From Hansschlegelia plantiphila (GTDB lineage: Bacteria; Pseudomonadota; Alphaproteobacteria; Rhizobiales; Methylopilaceae), in NCBI RefSeq assembly GCF_027922265.1, contig NZ_BSFI01000006.1, positions 62,001 to 126,000 on the forward strand: 64,000 bases of DNA. Reading direction: 5' to 3'. Made by a program: the position numbers and the translations under genes. Within the stretch, counting starts at the first letter, position 1. Each line of letters starts with the position of its first letter. The notes under the pieces are model-generated. The model did not search any database. It worked only from the letters and a program-made list of their open reading frames with translations, and had not been told where the DNA came from. Below, in pieces: positions 56,865-64,000 of this stretch.

Positions 56865-58211
56865 TCAGAACGCGACCTGCGTCCGGAAGCCGATGACCTT
56901 GGCGTCCTTCAGGCGATGGGCCGGACGATCCGGGTCCGGGTCGCCGCCGCCTGGGCGGACGATGTACTGGAAGAACGGCTGGATGTTGAGCCAGCCCGTA
57001 ACCTTGGCCTGGTAGGAGGCCTCGACCACCATCTCGGCCTTGTGCAGCGGGTCGCCGGCGGCGCGGTCCAGGTCGCGCTGATCCTTGCTGACATGGGCGT
57101 AGGCGAAGGCGACGCCGAACACGTCGTCGGCGCGGTTCGGCACAAAGCCCTTGGCGTCGAAGCCGAGATCGAAATACCAGTCGACGAGGTTGCGGTTCGA
57201 CTGCGGCGCGACGACAGCGCGCGCGAACACCGACAGGCTTCTCGGGTCGGACGGCGTCGGATCCTTGAGATCGCCGCCGCCTTCGGATCCCTGCCAGATC
57301 GTCTGGTCGATCACGCCGTAGAGCGCGTAATTGCCTTTGCGGCGCTCGCCGGTCTTGATGTCGTCGAAGTGCAGCGAATTGTACCAGCCGCCGACCTTGT
57401 AGGTTCCGGGCAGGCCGGCAGTCGACTTGTAGATCAGCTCACCGATCGCAAACGCCCCGTCGTTCACGGGGAAGTCGAGATTGTGCTTGTTGCGGTCGTC
57501 GCGCCCGGCGGGGTCGCCGTTGTAGAGACCGCCCTGGACGCTGAACGCCTCGTTGAACTCGTAGGACGCGTAGACGCCCGGCGTCGGGACGGGATAGGCG
57601 GGGCCGCCGCTGTAGAGGTCCGTTCCGTTGAGGCCCGGCCAACCGAAGGTCGAGTTGACGAACAGGCCAGCGGTGTCGCTGGTCGCGAAATCGCCGTCGG
57701 CCGCCTGCTGGCCGATCTTGATGACCAGCTTGTCGTCCAGCAGCTTCTGCTTGAAGTAGACCTCGCCGAGCAGGTTCGCGTGCGGGAACTCGATGTTCGA
57801 GATCGGCAGCAGGTTGCCGGTCTCATGGCTGCTCAGCCCATGGCCGCGGATGAAATACGCGCCGGCGTAGATTTCACCGCCGGTCCAGCCGACGAGCTTT
57901 TCCAGATCGAGCGTCAGGCCGAGCTGCAGCAGGCTGGTGAAACCCTTGCCCTTCTTCAGACCGCCGCCGAGGTTGTAGCTGCTGTCGGCGGTCAGATCGA
58001 TGTCGATCTCGACCCCTGACTCCCTCAGCTTGGTGCGCGCGCCGCCCCAGTCGCCCGTCAGCTTGCCGCGCTCGGCGAAGTCCCCGGTCAGCTGCGCCGG
58101 CTCGTCGTCGCCGGCGAAGGCCGGGGTCGCGGACAGCGCGGCGTAGCACAGCAGCGATCCGGCGACGCCCTTGGCCAGCATCGCGCTGCGCTTGCTCATC
58201 ATTCGATTCAT
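56865..58211 (-). CDS. Carbohydrate porin, OprB family
   Basis: A 448-residue outer membrane porin for sugar uptake. Signal peptide (KGVAGSLLCYAALSATPAFAG), then the OprB start LTGDWGGARTKLRESGVEIDI, and the repeated amphipathic strands typical of the family, ending with the aromatic-terminated VIGFRTQVAF. ATG at 58211 is chosen because the signal starts after it. Monocistronic with its own terminator. Upstream is an AT-rich stretch (58371-58421) that may hold the promoter. Confidence 0.93.
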   Translation of the reverse strand: MNRMMSKRSAMLAKGVAGSLLCYAALSATPAFAGDDEPAQLTGDFAERGKLTGDWGGARTKLRESGVEIDIDLTADSSYNLGGGLKKGKGFTSLLQLGLTLDLEKLVGWTGGEIYAGAYFIRGHGLSSHETGNLLPISNIEFPHANLLGEVYFKQKLLDDKLVIKIGQQAADGDFATSDTAGLFVNSTFGWPGLNGTDLYSGGPAYPVPTPGVYASYEFNEAFSVQGGLYNGDPAGRDDRNKHNLDFPVNDGAFAIGELIYKSTAGLPGTYKVGGWYNSLHFDDIKTGERRKGNYALYGVIDQTIWQGSEGGGDLKDPTPSDPRSLSVFARAVVAPQSNRNLVDWYFDLGFDAKGFVPNRADDVFGVAFAYAHVSKDQRDLDRAAGDPLHKAEMVVEASYQAKVTGWLNIQPFFQYIVRPGGGDPDPDRPAHRLKDAKVIGFRTQVAF

Positions 58212-58552
58212 GGTCTGCCCCAAAGATGCGTCGTTGCGGCGAACCCCTTCGCCGCAATCCGCTTCGGCTCCAGAGCGGAGCCGCAAAGCAAACCTAGAGG
58301 GAGCGGATTGTTCGCACAAACGCGTTATGGCGCGTTGCATGGAAACGACCCTGATCGACCGCGTCACGTCGCAAATTTACAACAGAGGATCGTGATTTAT
58401 ATTTATAATTACTCTAAATGACATCGACGCGGCGGCGAGACGAAGCCATCTCCGCGCCCTAGCCGACTGAGCGATCTCGGCGCCAGCGACACGACAAGAA
58501 AACGGCCCCGCCGTGAAGCGGGGCCGTTTCGTTTGCATTCAGATCAGACTGA
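58212..58552. other. Intergenic interval with AT-rich block and terminator
   Basis: About 340 bases without a gene. The stretch 58371-58421 is strikingly A/T-rich for this genome and is a good place for the OprB promoter. The terminator of the neighbouring porin lies at 58490-58529. Confidence 0.5.
58490..58529 (-). terminator. Terminator of the Porin_2 gene
   Basis: Twelve-bp stem (58500-58511 with 58518-58529), a six-base loop, and ttcttg after the stem on the minus strand, starting 24 bases beyond the porin stop codon. Confidence 0.87.
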
Positions 58553-59842
58553 TCAGAAGTCGCGCTGGACGCGGAGGCGACCGACGAAGGCGTCGTCGTC
58601 CTTGCCGCCAGTGTAGGCGACATCCGCCTTCTTCAGGTTCTTGATGTAGACCAGCTCGCCGCCGATATCGAGCTTCTTCACCGGCGACCAGATCAGGTTC
58701 GCGGCGATCATGCCGCTCTTCCAGTCGGCGTCGACCTTGCGATAGTTGACGCTGATGTAGGTCGCCTGAAGGGCGGAGCGCCAGGTCGGGCTCCAGTAGT
58801 GCAGGATGCCCAGGTTGGCGTTGATCGCCCGGGTCTTCTCGATGTCGCCGTTGACCAGCACGAAATCGCGCTGCGGGTTGTAGCTCGAGATGTTCTGCGT
58901 GGTGCCCGATCCGACGTTGACGTCGCCGAGACCGTTGTAGGAGAGGCCGGCGCCGTCGGTGTAGCCGGCCTGGCCCCAGAGGAAGTCGCCCTTGGCGAGA
59001 GCCGGCAGGTTGAGCTTGAAGCCGGCCTGAACGCCCCAGCCCCATGAGCTGTCGCCGCCGCCGCCGCCGGTGCCGCCGCCGAAGGTCTCGGTGAAGTTGT
59101 GATTGGTGCTGATCTTATGCGCGACGCCCGAAATCTGCGCCTCGCCCCAGCCCTGCTTCACGCGGACGTTGGCGACGATGTCCGGAATCTCCTGACCGGA
59201 GTTCGGCGCGCCGTTGGGAGCGGTGTTGCGATAGCGGGCGGTCGCGTCTTCGAGAGCGATCGACGCGGAGAAGCCGTCGAACTGCGCCGTATAGGCGAGA
59301 GCCGGGACCGTACGGTCGGAGACGAACGGGTTGGTGAACGTCGGGTAGGGCTTGAAGTCCCAGAAGGAGTCCGTGACGCCCGCCGTGAGGCCCGCGAACT
59401 GGACATAGGCCTGGTCGAACAGCGAGTCGTCCGCGTCGAGGCCGGTCAGGCCATTCGAGATCTTCGCGTCCTGACCGACGCCGCCGGTCTCGCGCTGCAG
59501 CTGCAGGCGGATGAAGGTGCGGATCGTACCGTATTCCGACTCGGTGCGCGCATCGAACCAGACGCGGGTGCGGACACGGTAGCCGGTGCGGTTGGCGCTG
59601 TCGGACTTCGTGTCGCCGGCGGAGTTACGGACCAGCTCGCCGCTCGTCATTTCGAGGCGGGCGAAGCCGCCGATCTGGAGGCAGGTCTCGCTGCCCGGGA
59701 TGTAGAAGAAGCCGGCGCCGTAAGCGTCGCAGACCTTTACGTATTCGACCGGCTCAGCGCCGGGCAGATCAGCGGCGCTCGCGCCGGTGACGCCGACGAA
59801 GGCGGCTGCAGAGGCCAACGCAATGCTTTTGACCAGTTTCAT
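58553..59842 (-). CDS. Alphaproteobacterial general porin (Porin_2 family)
   Basis: A 429-residue trimeric outer membrane porin of the rhizobial RopA/Omp2 group. Signal peptide ends at GASAAD; the mature start LPGAEPVEYVKVCDAYGAGFFYIPG with the two Cys (VCDAYG and ETCLQIGG) is a hallmark. A glycine-rich loop GGGTGGGGG is seen near residue 260. The last residue is Phe, as in outer membrane barrels. Its own terminator follows at 58490-58529. Confidence 0.95.
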   Translation of the reverse strand: MKLVKSIALASAAAFVGVTGASAADLPGAEPVEYVKVCDAYGAGFFYIPGSETCLQIGGFARLEMTSGELVRNSAGDTKSDSANRTGYRVRTRVWFDARTESEYGTIRTFIRLQLQRETGGVGQDAKISNGLTGLDADDSLFDQAYVQFAGLTAGVTDSFWDFKPYPTFTNPFVSDRTVPALAYTAQFDGFSASIALEDATARYRNTAPNGAPNSGQEIPDIVANVRVKQGWGEAQISGVAHKISTNHNFTETFGGGTGGGGGDSSWGWGVQAGFKLNLPALAKGDFLWGQAGYTDGAGLSYNGLGDVNVGSGTTQNISSYNPQRDFVLVNGDIEKTRAINANLGILHYWSPTWRSALQATYISVNYRKVDADWKSGMIAANLIWSPVKKLDIGGELVYIKNLKKADVAYTGGKDDDAFVGRLRVQRDF

Positions 59843-60264
59843 ATCAGACTTCCCCCGAATTCAACGGTTCCGGCGAGCTACAGAAACGCTGCGCCCGTAC
59901 TCTCTTTCAGAACCGCCGACCCCCGACGATCCTTGGCGCCGAGCTGTGCTCCGCGCTTGCAAACCGACCTTATTCGTGGCGACGACGTGTGCAAGCGCGA
60001 TCATCATTGTGACGGTTCCAAGTTCAGGCTTTGCTATGCCGTGTGACTGGAATGCCACGGGATCGGCTCCAGAACGCCTGATTTTCCACGGATCCTGCCG
60101 ACCGTTCGACGCGCCGCCGTCAGCCCGGGCGGCGTTCCGAGCGGATTCAGAGCCGCCTTAATTCAAGGCAGACGCGAGTCGCCGCCCCGATCAGCCGCCT
60201 TGACCTTGGCCACGGCCGAGCGTCACCCTCCAGCGTGTCCCGAGCCAGAAAACCGAGATCTGAT
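59843..60264. other. Interval between porin and B12 locus
   Basis: About 420 bases with no secure gene. The porin promoter should lie here. The only coding candidate is the small frame at 59946-60161, entered separately with low confidence. Confidence 0.45.
59946..60161 (+). CDS. Possible small exported protein (tentative)
   Basis: A 71-codon frame from a GTG at 59946. The translation begins with a positively charged stretch and a hydrophobic core (TLFVATTCASAIIIVTVP) ending SSGFA, which reads like a signal peptide, followed by a short mature part with two Cys (PCDWNATGS, HGSCRPFDAPP). There is no clear ribosome site and I know no homologue. It may be chance. Confidence 0.2.
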   Translation: MLRACKPTLFVATTCASAIIIVTVPSSGFAMPCDWNATGSAPERLIFHGSCRPFDAPPSARAAFRADSEPP

Positions 60265-60654
60265 ATGTCCGCGAGCACCGGCGCCGCGCTTCCCAAGGGA
60301 GATGGCGCGACGGAACCGCCCCCGGTCGGAAAGGCGGCCTTCCTCGGCGGCTTGCTGGCCTTTGTCTCGGCGGTCGCTTTTTCGGTCGTCGGCGTGGGCC
60401 ACAGCCGGAGCATCGAGGGCGACGCCAACATCCAGTACTGGGTGGTCGTCGCGCTGGTGGCCGGCGCGCTCGCGGTGGTGACGACGGGGCTCGCGCGAAC
60501 CACGGCGCGGTCGCGCCTCGGCGAGGCGGCGCGGCGCGCGGCGGTCGCTCTCGCAGCCGTCGGGCTTGTGCTGTTCGTCTGGGAGACTGTCGCGCTCGGT
60601 TTCGGCGCCGAGGCCGGTCCGGTCTCCTACGCCATTCATCTGTTCGCGCGCTGA
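60265..60654 (+). CDS. Hypothetical membrane protein
   Basis: A 129-residue protein of unknown function. After a 20-residue Pro/Gly-rich N-terminus there are three hydrophobic helices: AAFLGGLLAFVSAVAFSVVG, YWVVVALVAGALAVVTTGLA and AAVALAAVGLVLFVWETVAL. No motif is recognisable. ATG at 60265 is preferred over GTG at 60235. Its stop lies about 70 bases upstream of the cobalamin riboswitch, but nothing ties it to the B12 genes. Confidence 0.6.
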   Translation: MSASTGAALPKGDGATEPPPVGKAAFLGGLLAFVSAVAFSVVGVGHSRSIEGDANIQYWVVVALVAGALAVVTTGLARTTARSRLGEAARRAAVALAAVGLVLFVWETVALGFGAEAGPVSYAIHLFAR

Positions 60655-60724
60655 GGCTCAGCCGAAAGCGCAAGCGGGCGTCGCATTGTACGCGCGCGCA
60701 TCGTCTGGTACGCATCGGTCATTC

Positions 60725-60906
60725 GCTTCGGTTCCCGACCGGGATCAAAAGGGAATCCGGTGAGGGGTCTCGGACCCCGATTCCGGAGCTGCCCCCGCAA
60801 CTGTGAGCGGTGAGCGGCGCGCCAGAGACCCAAGCCACTGGATCCGTTCGATCCGGGAAGGCCGGCGCGACCGCTGCGACCCGCGAGCCAGGAGACCTGC
60901 CGGCGT
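60725..60906 (+). promoter_or_regulatory. Cobalamin (AdoCbl) riboswitch
   Basis: Core elements of the class are in order: aaaagggaatccggtg (60747-60762), gcccccgcaactgtgagcgg with the conserved B12 box (60791-60810), aagccactg (60832-60840), gggaaggc (60855-60862) and gccaggagacctgcc (60887-60901). It ends about 30 bases before cbtB and should turn the downstream cobalt uptake and cobalamin genes off when coenzyme B12 is plentiful. Confidence 0.95.
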
Positions 60907-60936
60907 GAGCAACGCCAACGCCCTCGGTGGGAGGGC

Positions 60937-61134
60937 ATGAAAGGCCTTATGATGTCGAACGTCTCCTCCGCCCCGACCTCCGCCGCCGCGCTCGCCCCGG
61001 CCCGCGCGCTGCCGATCGTGTTCGCCGCCCTGCTCGGCGTCGTGCTGATCGCAGGCTCCGGCTTCGCCTCGACGCCGGCGCTGCACAACGCGGCGCACGA
61101 TCAGCGCCACGCCATCGGCTTCCCCTGCCACTAA
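60937..61134 (+). CDS. cbtB: Cobalt transporter subunit CbtB
   Basis: A 65-residue single-helix membrane protein. The helix LPIVFAALLGVVLIAGSGF is followed by the family's histidine-rich end TPALHNAAHDQRHAIGFPCH, thought to bind cobalt. ATG at 60949 or 60952 are possible starts. It is the first gene after the riboswitch and lies 11 bases upstream of cbtA, the usual pair. Confidence 0.9.
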   Translation: MKGLMMSNVSSAPTSAAALAPARALPIVFAALLGVVLIAGSGFASTPALHNAAHDQRHAIGFPCH

Positions 61135-61145
61135 GGGGATAAGTC

Positions 61146-61844
61146 ATGCACATCTTCCGGAATATCGTCTTCGTGGCGGCCCTCGTCGGGCTCGCCGCGG
61201 GCCTCGTGCTGACCGTTCTCCAGCAGTTCGGCACCGAGCCGCTGATCGTGAAGGCGGAGGTCATCGAAAAGGCCAACGCCGCGAAGGCCGAGGCTGCTCC
61301 TCACGAACACGCCGCCGGCCATGACCATGGCGCGGGCGAGGAATGGGAGCCCGCGGACGGCGCCGAACGCTTCGGCTGGACAGTAGTCGCGAACGTCGTC
61401 AGCGGTGTTGGCTTCGCCCTGTTGCTGGTCGCGGCGAGCGAACTCAAGGGCGGCTTGAAGTCGTGGCGCGAGGGCCTGCTGTGGGGCCTCGCCGGCTTCG
61501 CCGTGTTCACCCTCGCCCCGAGCGTCGGGCTGCCGCCCGAAGCGCCGGGCGTCGAGGGCGCGCCCTTGATGGACCGGCAGATCTGGTGGATCGCGACCGC
61601 CGTCGCGACGGCGATCGGGCTTGCGCTCATCGCCTACGGCAGGTCGCCGCTCACCGCGCTCGCGGCCATCGTGCTGATCGTCGCGCCGCACATCGTCGGC
61701 GCGCCGCAGCCAGCCGAGGCGCCTGCGATCCCGCACGATCTCGAGCACGGCTTCGTGGTCGCGGTCATCGTCACCGGCTTCCTGTTCTGGGCCACGATCG
61801 GAACGCTCGCGGGCGTTCTCCGTGGCCGGTTCGCGGACGCCTGA
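61146..61844 (+). CDS. cbtA: Cobalt transporter subunit CbtA
   Basis: A 232-residue integral membrane protein with about five or six helices. It has an N-terminal helix, then a metal-binding His-rich loop (HEHAAGHDHGAGEE), then LLWGLAGFAVFTLAPSVGLPPEAPG, the family signature. With CbtB it forms a predicted cobalt uptake system typical of organisms lacking an ECF-type CbiMNQO transporter. Confidence 0.92.
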   Translation: MHIFRNIVFVAALVGLAAGLVLTVLQQFGTEPLIVKAEVIEKANAAKAEAAPHEHAAGHDHGAGEEWEPADGAERFGWTVVANVVSGVGFALLLVAASELKGGLKSWREGLLWGLAGFAVFTLAPSVGLPPEAPGVEGAPLMDRQIWWIATAVATAIGLALIAYGRSPLTALAAIVLIVAPHIVGAPQPAEAPAIPHDLEHGFVVAVIVTGFLFWATIGTLAGVLRGRFADA

Positions 61845-61851
61845 GGCGGCG

Positions 61852-62397
61852 ATGCCCTCGCCCGCTCCGCGCGGGTCCGTCACCCTCGTCCTCGGCGGCG
61901 CGCGCTCCGGAAAGAGCCGCTTCGCCGAGGGCCTCGTGACCGCGTCGGGCCTCGAGCGCGTCTATGTCGCGACTGCGCAAGCCTTCGACGACGAGATGCG
62001 GGCGCGGATCGCCGCGCACCGCGACAGCCGCGGCGGCGCCTGGCGCACGGTCGACGCTCCTCGAGACCTCGCCGCGGCGATCGACGCCGAAGCGACGGAA
62101 AATCACGCAGTGATCGTCGACTGCCTGACGTTGTGGCTGAGCAACGCATTGTTGGCGGACGCTGACATCGAACATGAAGCGGGACTGCTTCTCGAAGCGC
62201 TCGTCCGCGCGCGCGGTCCGGTCGTTCTCGTCTCGAACGAGGTCGGCTCAGGCATCGTCCCCGACAACGCGCTCGCCCGCGCGTTCCGCGACCATCAGGG
62301 CCGCCTCAACCAGCGCGTCGCCGCCATCGCGGACCGCGTGACGCTGGTGGTGGCCGGCCTCCCTCTCGACCTCAAGCTCCCCAAGGAGCCCTCATGA
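61852..62397 (+). CDS. cobU: Adenosylcobinamide kinase / guanylyltransferase
   Basis: A 181-residue enzyme that phosphorylates and then GMP-activates adenosylcobinamide (CobU/CobP). Walker A GGARSGKSRFAE, ARIAAHRDSRG with the guanylylated His region, VIVDCLTLWLSN and VSNEVGSGIVP are all present. ATG at 61852 is chosen because gagg lies just upstream. It overlaps the cobW start (62394). Confidence 0.95.
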   Translation: MPSPAPRGSVTLVLGGARSGKSRFAEGLVTASGLERVYVATAQAFDDEMRARIAAHRDSRGGAWRTVDAPRDLAAAIDAEATENHAVIVDCLTLWLSNALLADADIEHEAGLLLEALVRARGPVVLVSNEVGSGIVPDNALARAFRDHQGRLNQRVAAIADRVTLVVAGLPLDLKLPKEPS

Positions 62398-63434
62398 CCG
62401 AACCCGTCAAAATCCCCGCCACCGTCGTCACCGGCTTCCTTGGCGCCGGCAAGACCACGCTGATCCGCCACCTCCTCCAGAACGCCGGCGGCCGCCGCAT
62501 CGCGCTGATCGTCAACGAGTTCGGCGACGTCGGCATCGACGGCGACGTGCTGCGCGCCTGCGGCAGCGACGCCTGCGCCGAGGACGACATCGTCGAGCTT
62601 GCGAACGGCTGTATCTGCTGCACGGTGGCCGACGACTTCATCCCGACGATGGAGAAGATCCTCGCCCGATCCCCGGCCCCCGACTGCATCGTGATCGAGA
62701 CCTCCGGCCTTGCGCTGCCGCAGCCGCTGGTGAAGGCGTTCCGCTGGCCGGAGATCGCGACCCGCGTCACCGTCGACGGCGTCGTGACGGTGGTCGACGG
62801 ACCGGCCGTGCGAGACGGCCGTTTCGCCCATGACGAGGAGGCGCTCGCCGCTCAGCGCGCCGCGGACCCGAACGTCGACCATGACGATCCGATCGAGGAG
62901 CTGTTCGAGGACCAGGTGCGCTCCGCCGACCTGCTGGTGCTGCACAAGGCGGACCTGATGTCCGAGGCCGAGCTTCTGCGCGTGAAGGCGGAGGTGATGA
63001 GCCACGCCACCGCCGGCGTCCGCGTCGTGGCGGCCTCGAACGGCGCGCTGCCCGCCGACGTGCTGCTGGGCCTGCTGAGCGGCGTCGAGGACAAGATCGA
63101 CGGCCGTCCGACCACCCACGAGATGGAGGGCGAGACGCAGCACGATCACGACGATTTCGACAGTTTCGTCGCCGATACGCCGGAAGCCGCCGACGCGGCG
63201 GAGCTGGAGGCGCGGGTTCGAAAGGTCCTCGACGCTCACGACGTGCTCCGTCTGAAGGGTTTCGTGCCTGTCGCCGGCAAGGCGGCGCGGCTCGTGGTGC
63301 AGGCGGTCGGATCGCGGATCGACACCTATTTCGACCGCCCCTGGCGCGACGGCGAGGCCCGCAAGGGCAGGCTCGTCGTGATCGGCGAAAAGGGGATCGA
63401 CCGCAGCGCGATCGGGGCCGCGCTTGGGGGGTGA
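62394..63434 (+). CDS. cobW: Cobalamin biosynthesis GTPase CobW
   Basis: A 346-residue COG0523 metallochaperone GTPase that hands cobalt to the CobNST chelatase. G1 GFLGAGKTTLIRHLL, the metal-binding GCICCTVADDF (CxCC), and HKADL (G4) are seen; the C-terminal CobW_C domain starts near residue 255. A His/Asp-rich segment (QHDHDDFD) lies before it. It overlaps cobU by four bases and precedes cobN by about 150 bases. Confidence 0.96.
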   Translation: MTEPVKIPATVVTGFLGAGKTTLIRHLLQNAGGRRIALIVNEFGDVGIDGDVLRACGSDACAEDDIVELANGCICCTVADDFIPTMEKILARSPAPDCIVIETSGLALPQPLVKAFRWPEIATRVTVDGVVTVVDGPAVRDGRFAHDEEALAAQRAADPNVDHDDPIEELFEDQVRSADLLVLHKADLMSEAELLRVKAEVMSHATAGVRVVAASNGALPADVLLGLLSGVEDKIDGRPTTHEMEGETQHDHDDFDSFVADTPEAADAAELEARVRKVLDAHDVLRLKGFVPVAGKAARLVVQAVGSRIDTYFDRPWRDGEARKGRLVVIGEKGIDRSAIGAALGG

Positions 63435-63448
63435 GCCTCCGCGCTCGC

Positions 63449-63470
63449 GTCCCGGCCGAAGAGCCGGGAC
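63449..63470. repeat. Small inverted repeat between cobW and cobN
   Basis: gtcccggc (63449-63456) and gccgggac (63463-63470), perfect 8-bp stem and six-base loop, without a T run. Resembles REP-like intergenic palindromes of GC-rich Rhizobiales. Confidence 0.45.
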
Positions 63471-63585
63471 CCGGACACGCAAGGGGTTCATAATTGAACG
63501 AACCGGCGCCGCTCAGATTGACGAGCGCCGCCGCTCCGGGTTCCGGCTCAGGGCCGGGACATCATGTCGAGCTTGAAGGAACCCG

Positions 63586-64000
63586 ATGCATCTCCTGAAG
63601 GCTCAAGGCCAGCCGATCGGCGACGGGACGGAGGCGGTCGATCTCGACCTGTCGCCGGCCGACATCGTCATCGTGTCGGCCGCCGACACGGAGATCGCAG
63701 GCCTCGCCCGCGCGCAGGCTGCGCTCGGGCCGGGCGCGCCGAGCCTGCGGCTCGCGAGCCTCCAGAAGCTCCGCCACAACATGTCGGTCGACCTGTTCCT
63801 GGAGAAGACCGTCGCGCGCTCCAGGCTGCTGGTGCTGCGCCTGCTCGGCGGCGCCGCCTACTGGCCCTATGGCGTCGAGGAAAGCGTGCGGATCGCCAAG
63901 CGCCACGGCGTCAGGCTCGCGGTGATGCCGGGATGCGGCAACGCCGACCCGGACCTGATCGCCCGATCGACCGTGCCGGCGGCGGAGTCCGAGCGGCTTT
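63586..64000 (+). CDS. cobN: Cobaltochelatase subunit CobN (3' truncated)
   Basis: The first 138 codons of the large cobaltochelatase subunit, which inserts cobalt into hydrogenobyrinic acid diamide; the gene runs past the window end (full length would be near 1100-1300 residues). MHLLKAQGQPIGDGTEAVDL, SPADIVIVSAADTEIAGLA and RHNMSVDLFLEKTVARSRLL...LLGGAAYWPYG match the CobN start well. It points to the aerobic B12 pathway. Confidence 0.93.
   Translation, partial: MHLLKAQGQPIGDGTEAVDLDLSPADIVIVSAADTEIAGLARAQAALGPGAPSLRLASLQKLRHNMSVDLFLEKTVARSRLLVLRLLGGAAYWPYGVEESVRIAKRHGVRLAVMPGCGNADPDLIARSTVPAAESERL

Overview
The window is about 64 kb of high-GC chromosomal DNA from an alphaproteobacterium, most probably of the order Hyphomicrobiales (Rhizobiales). 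The evidence is gene content and order: NtrX next to D-amino-acid transaminase, Hfq and HflX; a glnB-glnA operon; the RlpA, DD-carboxypeptidase, Tmk, HolB, MetG, TatD and metallo-hydrolase chain; a PDH operon whose E1 beta carries a lipoyl domain and is followed by a DUF5076 gene; the RpoZ, Rsh, PdxJ, AcpS, LepB, Rnc and Era chain; and Porin_2 and OprB porins. I cannot name a genus. No phage, insertion sequence, plasmid gene or CRISPR array is visible.

Layout. 0-4 kb: the end of ntrX, then dat, hfq and hflX. 4.5-8.9 kb: a tightly coupled four-gene operon (acyltransferase, GMC oxidoreductase, small Tat-signal protein, second acyltransferase), the best candidate for an uncharacterised system. 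9-12.6 kb: glnB-glnA on the minus strand behind a recognisable sigma-54 promoter, and the bifunctional NAD(P)HX repair enzyme. 12.8-22.4 kb: a minus-strand housekeeping run (SnoaL-like protein, metallo-hydrolase, TatD, MetG, HolB, Tmk, DD-carboxypeptidase, RlpA), interrupted by a DUF427 gene and a luciferase-like monooxygenase gene. In this run the DD-carboxypeptidase has lost two of its three catalytic motifs, and Tmk has an unusual Walker A motif.

23-32 kb: a tRNA-Ser(UGA) followed by an accessory block made of three divergent regulator/target pairs (LysR with YciI and NIPSNAP, HxlR with an MFS transporter, AraC with an SDR), then a GAF-PAS-GGDEF-EAL cyclic-di-GMP protein. 32-43 kb: an outer membrane barrel protein, a nitronate-monooxygenase-like enzyme, lipoyl synthase, a GlsB-type membrane protein and the pyruvate dehydrogenase operon, which also holds deoxyribosyltransferase and tautomerase genes; an FtsB-like gene lies at its head. 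43-51.5 kb: a potassium/proton antiporter, then era, rnc, lepB, acpS, pdxJ, rsh and rpoZ, with two striking palindromic structures flanking rsh.

51.7-60 kb: a NYN-domain protein, a family 5 uracil-DNA glycosylase, smpB, dapA, a soluble lytic transglycosylase and two porins, most with clear terminators. 60.7-64 kb: a cobalamin riboswitch leading a cobalt uptake and cobalamin synthesis operon (cbtB, cbtA, cobU, cobW, and cobN running off the window end). Calls rest on reading translated sequences and motifs by eye; no database search was possible.
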